A stretch of 7,645 nt of DNA from CAYFQH01 sp964345215. GTDB lineage: Bacteria; Bacillota; Clostridia; Christensenellales; Aristaeellaceae. Positions 1 through 4,533 of the stretch are shown here, one piece after another. Location: assembly GCA_964345215.1 (NCBI GenBank), contig CAYFQH010000070.1, forward strand, positions 1 to 7,645, read 5' to 3'. Under the pieces are notes generated by a model. It saw only the letters and a list, made by a program, of their open reading frames with translations, did not search any database and was not told where the DNA came from. Within the stretch, counting starts at the first letter, position 1; every line of letters begins with the position of its first letter. A program made the position numbers and the translations under genes.

Positions 1-236
1 AAATTGCTTTAAGGCAGGGCAGTAAAAAAAATGTAGAATATGAAATGCCGGCTTTATTAAAAAAAGCACTTGAAGAAAATGATTTATTAGGTCAATTTTA
101 TTTGTTAAGCGGAGCCAGAAGAAAAAGCATTTTAAAGTACTTATGCGCAATCAAAACTGAAAAAACACTGGAAAAAAACATTTCAAAACTACTATTAGGC
201 TTAAAATCAGAAAACAAAAACATCCGGCTGCCGTAA
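1..236 (+). CDS. YdeI/OmdA-like protein, C-terminal part (5'-truncated by window edge)
   Basis: The reading frame is open from base 3 to the stop at 234-236, so this is the 3' end of a longer gene that starts left of the window. The ATG at 45 is probably internal, because the frame upstream of it (GSKKNVEYE) reads like normal protein and no ribosome binding site precedes it. The visible part resembles the C-terminal helical module of YdeI/OmpD-associated (OmdA) proteins: a short acidic strand, MPALLKKALEEN, an aromatic residue and 'LS.ARRKSILKYL', then a K/T/E-rich helix 'AIKTEKTLEKNISKLL'. In the family this last helix usually carries an 'AK..ETR..RI.K' pattern; here the arginines are mostly lysine. 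Members are annotated as bacteriocin-protection proteins, but the biochemical role is poorly known. The segment is noticeably A-rich and lysine-rich compared with the rest of the window. The family call is moderate, made from pattern only. Confidence 0.6.
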   Translation, partial: IALRQGSKKNVEYEMPALLKKALEENDLLGQFYLLSGARRKSILKYLCAIKTEKTLEKNISKLLLGLKSENKNIRLP

Positions 237-278
237 AATGGAAAGGCAAAGCAAGATAACAAAAACAACAGAAATATG

Positions 279-313
279 AAATAACCCCGAACCTTTTTGG
301 CCCAGGGTTATTT
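279..313. terminator. Bidirectional intrinsic terminator
   Basis: A perfect 9-bp inverted repeat, AAATAACCC (279-287) and GGGTTATTT (305-313), encloses a 17-nt loop that contains a further small CC/GG pair. It sits between two convergent genes. On the plus strand it is followed by a T-rich tract (311-329); on the minus strand the hairpin also runs into T-rich sequence. It probably ends both the YdeI-like transcript and the acetyltransferase transcript. Confidence 0.75.
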
Positions 314-328
314 GCTTTGTTTTTCTTC

Positions 329-625
329 TTACAGTTCTTGCTTTACTTCAATCGCCTGGTATTCAGGGTGCTTATCAAATTCACTACGGGCAAAAGAACA
401 AAGGGGCACCAGCTTCAAGTTGTTTTCAATGGCATAATGCACAATTTGGTGAATCAGCTCCTTTGCAATGCCCTGGCCCCGGTAGGCACTTTTTACAAAA
501 GTGCTTTCAATGACCAGGGTATACTCTCCTGCTTTTACATAGGTTACTTTACCAACCTGGGTAACTTGATCCATGGCTACAATGCGGTGATTGTCCGGCT
601 CATGGATGTATGAAATTGCTACCAT
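329..625 (-). CDS. Small GNAT-family N-acetyltransferase (YjdJ-type)
   Basis: A 98-residue protein (100 if the ATG at 631 is used) of the short, single-domain GNAT class related to YjdJ (Acetyltransf_CG type). These are predicted to move an acetyl group from acetyl-CoA to an unknown amine. The numbering here counts from the 631 ATG. The core is visible: a beta strand 'GKVTYV' (27-32), 'ESTFV' (42-46), the acetyl-CoA pyrophosphate-binding loop YRGQGIAKELI (50-60), helix 'HYAIENN', then 'KLVPLCSFARSEFDKHPEY' (73-91), whose P-x-C-S and HPEY ending are typical of this subfamily. AGGAG at 635-639 lies only 3 nt from the ATG at 631 but 9 nt from the ATG at 625, so I favour 625. Its own promoter and an operator-like inverted repeat lie just upstream. 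Substrate is unknown. Confidence 0.85.
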   Translation of the reverse strand: MVAISYIHEPDNHRIVAMDQVTQVGKVTYVKAGEYTLVIESTFVKSAYRGQGIAKELIHQIVHYAIENNLKLVPLCSFARSEFDKHPEYQAIEVKQEL

Positions 626-658
626 TGTCATACGCTCCTGTTTTTTTTATCTTTGGCA

Positions 659-688
659 GGTATAGTTAAAATTTCAATTAACTATACC
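659..688. promoter_or_regulatory. Perfect 11-bp inverted repeat, probable repressor operator
   Basis: GGTATAGTTAA (659-669) and TTAACTATACC (678-688) are exact reverse complements separated by 8 nt. The right arm contains the minus-strand -10 box (681-686), and the left arm covers sequence just after the predicted start site near 674. It has no T-tract on either side, so it looks like a dimer-binding operator rather than a terminator. A dimeric helix-turn-helix repressor (TetR, MarR or HxlR type) would fit, but no regulator gene is in the window. It could also influence the divergent methyltransferase operon, whose predicted promoter begins 38 nt away. Confidence 0.65.
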
Positions 689-709
689 ATAAGCCTTTGC
701 TGATGTAAA
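681..709 (-). promoter_or_regulatory. Sigma-A-type promoter for the GNAT gene
   Basis: On the minus strand, TTTACA (709-704, 5 of 6 matches to TTGACA) is followed after exactly 17 nt by TATAGT (686-681, 5 of 6 matches to TATAAT). Transcription would start near 674, giving a leader of roughly 50 nt. The -10 lies inside the inverted repeat at 659-688, which suggests repression by blocking RNA polymerase. Confidence 0.7.
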
Positions 710-726
710 GAATAGGTAGATAAAAA

Positions 727-756
727 CTTACATATAGTCGGGGTTTCTTTTATGAT
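727..756 (+). promoter_or_regulatory. Possible promoter for the methyltransferase-reductase operon
   Basis: CTTACA (727-732, 4 of 6) and TATGAT (751-756, 5 of 6) are spaced 18 nt apart, with a predicted start near 763 and a leader of about 35 nt. A second AT-rich hexamer, TATAAA (766-771), lies close by but lacks a good -35. The promoter is weaker than the divergent one for the acetyltransferase. Confidence 0.4.
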
Positions 757-798
757 GAAATAGGGTATAAACTATTAAGAAAAGGCAAGGAGGAAATG

Positions 799-1536
799 AT
801 GAAGGAAAACAAATATGACCAAGAGGCCTTTTTTGAAAAGTACAGGCAGTTTCCAAGGTCGGTTTTGGGGCTGGAGGCCGCCGGAGAATGGCATAACTTT
901 CAAAAAATGATGCCGAATTTTAAAGATAAACGGGTGCTTGATATTGGCTGCGGCTTTGGCTGGCACTGTAACTATGCAGCCAGTCAAGGGGCAAAAGAAG
1001 TAACAGGCATTGATTTATCGGCCAAAATGCTTCAAAGAGCACGGGAGATAACCCCCTACTTGAATGTCACCTACATTCAAATGCCCATGGAGGAGCTGGA
1101 TTTCTTAGAAGCCTCCTTTGATGTGGTCATCAGCTCCCTGGCCTTTCACTACACACCGGATTTTACACTTCTTTGTCAAAAGGTATACCATTGCCTGTCA
1201 CCTGGCGGGGCCTTTGTATTTTCGGTAGAGCACCCGATTTTTACCGCTTATGGAAACCAGGACTGGATTTACGATGACCAGGGCAACCCCCTTTATTGGC
1301 CTGTAGATCATTATTACCATGAAGGCCGGCGGGAGGCTATATTTTTAGGCGAAAAAGTGGTAAAATATCATAAAACACTTACAACGTATCTAAGCGCCTT
1401 GCTGTATGCTGGCTTTCGCCTTGAAAACCTTGTTGAACCCAAGCCGACCCAGAAAATGCTTGACAACATGGATGGAATGGAGGATGAATTAAGAAGGCCG
1501 ATGATGCTTCTTTTTTCATTACAAAAACCTGCTTAA
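799..1536 (+). CDS. Class I SAM-dependent methyltransferase
   Basis: A protein of 245 residues with the Rossmann-type fold of class I methyltransferases, predicted to transfer the methyl group of S-adenosylmethionine to an unidentified acceptor in the cytoplasm. Counting from the first of two adjacent ATGs (796), motif I is VLDIGCGFGWH (47-57), the acidic residue that usually binds the ribose is D73 in 'GIDLS', motif IV is 'FDVVISSLAFHY' (108-119), and 'LSPGGAFVFSVEHPIF' follows as the usual strand-5 region. The C-terminal half ('YYHEGRR', 'YLSALLYAGF') resembles the ubiquinone/menaquinone-methyltransferase-like group of putative enzymes, but this does not fix the substrate. AGGAGG (788-793) lies 2 nt from ATG 796 and 5 nt from ATG 799, so 799 is the likelier start. 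It is followed after 39 nt by a flavin reductase on the same strand, probably co-transcribed. Confidence 0.88.
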   Translation: MKENKYDQEAFFEKYRQFPRSVLGLEAAGEWHNFQKMMPNFKDKRVLDIGCGFGWHCNYAASQGAKEVTGIDLSAKMLQRAREITPYLNVTYIQMPMEELDFLEASFDVVISSLAFHYTPDFTLLCQKVYHCLSPGGAFVFSVEHPIFTAYGNQDWIYDDQGNPLYWPVDHYYHEGRREAIFLGEKVVKYHKTLTTYLSALLYAGFRLENLVEPKPTQKMLDNMDGMEDELRRPMMLLFSLQKPA

Positions 1537-1575
1537 CAGCGAGGGGATTACAGCAAAAAGAGAGGAAAACCCCTT

Positions 1576-2127
1576 ATGAGTAAAAAAAAGATTGGTATTC
1601 TTGTTGGCAGTCTGCGTAAAGACTCTTTTTCAAAAATTATTGCCAAAGAAATGGCAAAATTGTTTCCCGAAAATTATGAAATGGTATTTTTAGAAATAGG
1701 GCAATTGCCCTTATACAACCAGGACTATGATGATTTAAACCAGGTACCCCAAAGCTACGCACCCTTTCGGGAAGCTGTAAAAGCCTGCGATGGGTACATG
1801 TTTGTAACGCCCGAGTACAACCGCTCTCTTCCGGCGGCGCTTAAAAACGCCTTGGATGTAGCTTCCCGCCCCTATGGAAAAAACAACTGGGCAGGTAAAA
1901 CAGGCCTTGTTGTCAGCATATCTCCTGGGGCCTTAAGTGGCTTTGGAGCAAACCACCACTTGCGGCAAAGCCTGGTATTTTTGGATGTGCTAACCCTGCA
2001 ACAGCCCGAGGCCTATTTGGGTAACGTAACTTCCTTTATTGAAAATGGCCAGGTTACAAACCAGGGCACCCTTGATTTTATGAAAACGATTGTAGATCGC
2101 TTTGTTGCCTTAACAGAGAAAAACTAA
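1576..2127 (+). CDS. NAD(P)H-dependent FMN reductase, ChrR/YieF family
   Basis: A flavodoxin-like FMN reductase of 183 residues, the usual family length. Members use NAD(P)H to reduce bound FMN and pass electrons to quinones, azo dyes or chromate, and are thought to limit redox cycling in the cytoplasm. Visible signatures are the FMN phosphate loop GSLRKDSFS (11-19), 'LPLYNQDYD', the FMN-contacting PEYN (79-82) with the following 'LPAALKNALD', 'GKTGLVVSISPG', 'HHLRQSLVFLDVL..QQPEAY' and 'NQGTLDF'. These match E. coli ChrR block by block. AGAGG (1561-1565) lies 10 nt before the ATG. GAGGGG (1541-1546) could pair with CCCCTT (1570-1575), looping out the binding site, so some translational control is possible. 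It sits downstream of the methyltransferase and is followed by a terminator. The family is clear; the physiological substrate is not. Confidence 0.9.
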   Translation: MSKKKIGILVGSLRKDSFSKIIAKEMAKLFPENYEMVFLEIGQLPLYNQDYDDLNQVPQSYAPFREAVKACDGYMFVTPEYNRSLPAALKNALDVASRPYGKNNWAGKTGLVVSISPGALSGFGANHHLRQSLVFLDVLTLQQPEAYLGNVTSFIENGQVTNQGTLDFMKTIVDRFVALTEKN

Positions 2128-2156
2128 GGAAATACGGCATAAAATCAGGATTGGTG

Positions 2157-2201
2157 AAAGGGCTGGGCGCTCCGTAAACAGGGTACCCAGCCTTTGTTTT
2201 A
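2157..2201 (+). terminator. Intrinsic terminator after the FMN reductase gene
   Basis: GGCTGGG (2161-2167) pairs with CCCAGCC (2186-2192). AAA at 2157-2159 can extend the stem with TTT at 2193-2195 if G2160 is bulged. The stem runs into TTTGTTTTAT. It begins about 30 nt after the stop of the reductase. The convergent dioxygenase gene ends at 2207, and the same hairpin may serve it on the minus strand, where the T-tract is weaker. Confidence 0.75.
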
Positions 2202-2206
2202 TGTAT

Positions 2207-2971
2207 TTAGCCAATGATAAAAGAAGTCATCGACAGTGAACCTAAAACCCGCTCGCTGTTAAATACCTGTACCGGTTCTTCTTTGTCAGTTGCCCCCAAA
2301 GCGTATAAAAGAGGGTCAAAGTGGTCCCGGTAATAAAAGGCTTTTTTTGCCGTATCCTGGCTGCTAAAATTAATTACGTCTTCATGTTGCCCTTTAGTAA
2401 CAGCGTTTATAATATATTGATCAAAAGCATCCGCCCAGGGGTAACCTCCCTCCATTTCCCAGTTTATCAGGGCCAGGTTGTGCACTACATTACCGCTGCC
2501 CAAAATCAGCACCCCTTCTTCCCGAAGGGCTGCAAGCCATTGGCCGGCCTGGTAGCTTTCAAAGGGCGAAAAACCAGCGTTGACACTAAGTTGGCATACC
2601 GGAATATCAGCCTTAGGATACATGTGATAAAGTACGCTCCAGGCACCGTGGTCAAGGCCCCGGTCGTGGTTAAGGCCAATGTTGCCCTTGGAACGGCTAT
2701 GTAGGCGGCCTGCAAGGCCTGGAGCACCGGGAGCCGGGTAGGTTAGCTGATATAGCTGGGGCGGGAAGCCATAAAAATCATAAATGGTCTTGGGAGAAAG
2801 GGTGGATGAAACCTTCTCGCCTTTTTCAAACCAATGAGCAGAAACACAGATAATAGCCTTTGGAACAGGCAGGGCCTTACCTAAAGATTGCCAACTTTTT
2901 GTAAAGGAGTTGTTTTCAACAATATTCATTGGAGAACCATGGCCAACAAAAACAACAGGCATTTTACTCAA
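2207..2971 (-). CDS. ygiD: Class III extradiol ring-cleavage dioxygenase, YgiD/4,5-DOPA dioxygenase family
   Basis: A LigB-superfamily protein of 254 residues that aligns along its length with E. coli YgiD, a metal-dependent enzyme shown to open the ring of L-DOPA in vitro. Conserved metal-ligand histidines are visible at H11 (GHGSPMN), H46 (SAHW), H164 (GNVVHNL) and H217 (YRDHFDPLLYALGA), and the conserved DHG motif is at 107-109. Other family blocks are 'YDFYGFP..LY...YPAPG', 'WSVLYHMYP.ADIPVCQLS', 'YPWADAFDQYI' and the ending 'GSLSMTSF'. The protein starts at TTG: GAGGTGA (2978-2984) lies 6 nt upstream of it, whereas the first ATG (2962) would be 15 nt away. It is a single-gene unit, divergent from the phosphoesterase and convergent with the flavin reductase. 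The real substrate is unknown; a catechol or related aromatic is the family expectation. Confidence 0.92.
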   Translation of the reverse strand: MSKMPVVFVGHGSPMNIVENNSFTKSWQSLGKALPVPKAIICVSAHWFEKGEKVSSTLSPKTIYDFYGFPPQLYQLTYPAPGAPGLAGRLHSRSKGNIGLNHDRGLDHGAWSVLYHMYPKADIPVCQLSVNAGFSPFESYQAGQWLAALREEGVLILGSGNVVHNLALINWEMEGGYPWADAFDQYIINAVTKGQHEDVINFSSQDTAKKAFYYRDHFDPLLYALGATDKEEPVQVFNSERVLGSLSMTSFIIG

Positions 2972-2977
2972 AAAACG

Positions 2978-2984
2978 TCACCTC
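2978..2984 (-). promoter_or_regulatory. Ribosome binding site that fixes a TTG start
   Basis: GAGGTGA on the minus strand, 6 nt from the TTG at 2971-2969. This spacing is near ideal and decides the start of the dioxygenase gene in favour of TTG over the in-frame ATG 9 nt further in. Confidence 0.75.
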
Positions 2985-3012
2985 ATTATACACATCGTCC
3001 ATTTATTTTAGC

Positions 3013-3053
3013 TTAAACCAGAGGCTTTTATTATATAAGGCCCTTTGGTTTAA
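3013..3053. promoter_or_regulatory. Long imperfect inverted repeat, probable operator of the dioxygenase promoter
   Basis: TTAAACCAGAGG (3013-3024) is complementary to CCTTTGGTTTAA (3042-3053) at 11 of 12 positions, the exception being a G-T pair. The 17-nt centre contains TATAAT on the minus strand (3035-3030), correctly placed to be a -10 for the dioxygenase gene with a start near 3023. There is no good -35 at 16-18 nt spacing. Symmetric arms flanking a -10 suggest a regulator-binding site, perhaps with activation replacing the missing -35. No T-tract supports a terminator. Confidence 0.5.
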
Positions 3054-3078
3054 TTTATCATACCATGTGCAGGGCAAA

Positions 3079-3095
3079 AAGCAATCTGATTGCTT
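3079..3095. promoter_or_regulatory. 17-nt palindrome upstream of the phosphoesterase promoter
   Basis: AAGCAATC and GATTGCTT are exact reverse complements around a single central T (3087). The site ends 14 nt before the -35 box at 3110, a position typical of an activator site or an upstream operator. A further 12-nt imperfect palindrome with GGCGCC at its centre (3099-3110) lies between it and the -35. Confidence 0.45.
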
Positions 3096-3109
3096 CTGAC
3101 TGGCGCCGG

Positions 3110-3138
3110 TTTACAAAAAAAGACGCCTCTCGTATAAT
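3110..3138 (+). promoter_or_regulatory. Near-consensus sigma-A promoter for the phosphoesterase gene
   Basis: TTTACA (3110-3115, 5 of 6) and a perfect TATAAT (3133-3138) are separated by exactly 17 nt. Transcription would start near 3145, leaving a leader of about 95 nt before the ATG at 3240. It is the best promoter match in the window. Confidence 0.75.
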
Positions 3139-3147
3139 AAAAGATAC

Positions 3148-3179
3148 AAGCCCCTGGCGAAGGGGTTTTGAATTTTTTC
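3148..3179 (+). terminator. Terminator-like hairpin at the 5' end of the phosphoesterase leader
   Basis: AAGCCCCT (3148-3155) pairs with AGGGGTTT (3161-3168), including one G-T pair, around the loop GGCGA. TTGAATTTTTTC follows. The shape is that of an intrinsic terminator, yet it begins only a few bases after the predicted start of transcription. It may end read-through from further left, act as an attenuator giving a very short RNA, or simply protect the 5' end of the mRNA. Confidence 0.5.
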
Positions 3180-3239
3180 TTGACAGTTTGCAAAAAAATA
3201 ATATCTGCCAAGGGAAACCTGTTTCAAACAAGGAGATAT

Positions 3240-4346
3240 ATGAAGTTTACAAAGGGTTTATTTAAAACTATGCAGGTGGCAGATGTACACCAAAAACCCC
3301 TGGGTGACCCCGATACAAGCAGGTTGCTGGGGGCAGCCCTTGATCGATATCGGCCGGACTTGGTCATTTTCACAGGGGACCAGCTGAAGGGCTACGGCCT
3401 TTCTTATAAAGGGGGCAGAAAAAAAGAGAAGGTACGAAAGGCCTTTGAGTCTTTTTTGCAGCCCCTTGTAAAGCGCAGCACTCCCTTTACCGTAACCTTT
3501 GGTAACCACGATGCGCAGGCCGGCCTTTCTAATAAAGAGCAGCTAGAAATATATAAAACTTTTCCCGGTTTTATAAAAACCGATACTTTTTTTGATGAAG
3601 GAACAGGCTGTATTTACATTTACGACGAAAACGGTGAAAAGCCTCTTTTTACAGTTGTTTTAATGGATACAAAAGGCAAGGAAAAAGGCGGCTATGAAGG
3701 GATTGGAAAAGGACAGCTTAATTGGTTTATGCATACCCGTGAACAAGAAGAGCGGCGCTGGGGCAGCAAGGCCAAGGCGATGGTTTTTCAGCATATTCCC
3801 TTAGAGGAATATTATGCTGTTTTACATCAGGTTCCTTTTTTAACCAAAGGGGCCCTTTGGGGGCACGGGCAAAAGAAAAAAAGAGCCTACTTTTTAGAAA
3901 ATCAAAAAGAAGAGGAAAGCTTCTATGAAGCGCCCTGTATACCCACAACAAACAGCGGTGCCTTTGCTGCTTATCAAAAAGACGGAGATGTTTTAGCAGT
4001 GTTTTGCGGCCACGATCACAAAAACAACTTTGTACGGCCTTATATGGGCATTGATTTGGGCTATACCCCCAGCTGCGGTTTTGATGAATACGGACCGGGA
4101 ACAAACCGGGGGGTGCGGGTGATTGACCTTTATCACCACCAAGGGGAGGTAACTTACCAAAGCCATGTGCTTACCTATGAGCAGCTTTTAGGCAGCAAGG
4201 TGACCCGCCCGGTAAAAAATTGGTTTTATAATATCATCCCCACCTCGAAGGAAACGGCGATTCAAATGCTGGTGCGAATGATCAAAAGGAGCATTGTTCT
4301 TGCAGGGGTTTTATTTTTAGCATGGTTTATTATTAGTAAAATATAA
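3240..4346 (+). CDS. Calcineurin-like metallophosphoesterase with C-terminal membrane anchor
   Basis: A 368-residue protein with all the motifs of the binuclear-metal calcineurin-like phosphoesterase fold: D15 and H17 (ADVHQ), D47 (FTGDQ), N89-H90 (FGNHDA), H185 (VFQHIP) and H258/H260 (CGHDHKNNF). The arrangement, with 'LMDTKGK' and 'GIGKGQLNWF' between the GNHD and QH motifs, resembles DCR2/purple-acid-phosphatase-29-like proteins, for which phosphomonoesterase activity is expected but the substrate here is unknown. The last 18 residues (SIVLAGVLFLAWFIISKI) form one hydrophobic helix preceded by basic 'RMIKRS', consistent with a tail anchor leaving the catalytic domain in the cytoplasm. No N-terminal signal peptide is seen. 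The frame stays open to 3168, but AAGGAG (3230-3235) 4 nt before the ATG at 3240 and the leader hairpin upstream favour 3240. It is a single-gene unit with its own promoter. Confidence 0.85.
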   Translation: MKFTKGLFKTMQVADVHQKPLGDPDTSRLLGAALDRYRPDLVIFTGDQLKGYGLSYKGGRKKEKVRKAFESFLQPLVKRSTPFTVTFGNHDAQAGLSNKEQLEIYKTFPGFIKTDTFFDEGTGCIYIYDENGEKPLFTVVLMDTKGKEKGGYEGIGKGQLNWFMHTREQEERRWGSKAKAMVFQHIPLEEYYAVLHQVPFLTKGALWGHGQKKKRAYFLENQKEEESFYEAPCIPTTNSGAFAAYQKDGDVLAVFCGHDHKNNFVRPYMGIDLGYTPSCGFDEYGPGTNRGVRVIDLYHHQGEVTYQSHVLTYEQLLGSKVTRPVKNWFYNIIPTSKETAIQMLVRMIKRSIVLAGVLFLAWFIISKI

Positions 4347-4456
4347 AGGGTGTAAAAAAGGTCTGTTTTTGTGTAAGATATATTTTTATAAAAATTTAAA
4401 GAAAGAGCATGAAACTGGGGGCTTTATTAAAAAGCAGATTAGCCTATAGAAAAGAC

Positions 4457-4497
4457 AAACAAAAAAGATTAGGAAAAGATCCTGATCTTTTTTGTTT
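4457..4497. terminator. Strong bidirectional terminator between convergent genes
   Basis: AAACAAAAAAGAT (4457-4469) and ATCTTTTTTGTTT (4485-4497) are perfect 13-bp complements. The stem continues through a T-G pair to AGG/CCT, so 17 positions pair, with the 7-nt loop AAAAGAT. The A/T tracts in the arms supply a U-run for transcripts from either side. It lies 110 nt after the phosphoesterase stop and 36 nt after the cysteine desulfidase stop. The remaining sequence from 4347 to 4456 is AT-rich and holds nothing else I can name. Confidence 0.85.
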
Positions 4498-4533
4498 ATT
4501 CAATAGAATGCTACAAAGCACTGTTTTAAAAAG

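Noticed and set aside
317..613. Plus-strand open frame antisense to the GNAT gene
   Set aside because: It is the complement of a well-supported acetyltransferase and has no start signal of its own. The same reasoning removes other antisense frames at 775-987, 2321-2704, 2506-2727, 3258-3509, 3727-4104, 5261-5719, 5904-6449 and 6919-7404.
2985..2990. Perfect TATAAT on the minus strand just ahead of the dioxygenase gene
   Set aside because: Transcription from it would start inside the ribosome binding site, and no -35 is found at proper spacing; probably chance.
3180..3207. Perfect TTGACA as a second promoter for the phosphoesterase
   Set aside because: The best -10 candidates are TAATAT at only 13 nt spacing or TATCTG at 16 nt with 3 of 6 matches; too weak to call.
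3065..3265. A 66-codon open frame on the plus strand ahead of the phosphoesterase
   Set aside because: It has no ribosome binding site, contains the predicted promoter and leader hairpin of the phosphoesterase, and runs 26 nt into that gene; the protein shows no recognisable motif.
4382..4395. Perfect 14-nt AT-only palindrome ATTTTTATAAAAAT
   Set aside because: It is low-complexity sequence in an AT-rich spacer between convergent genes, far from any promoter, and likely arises by chance.
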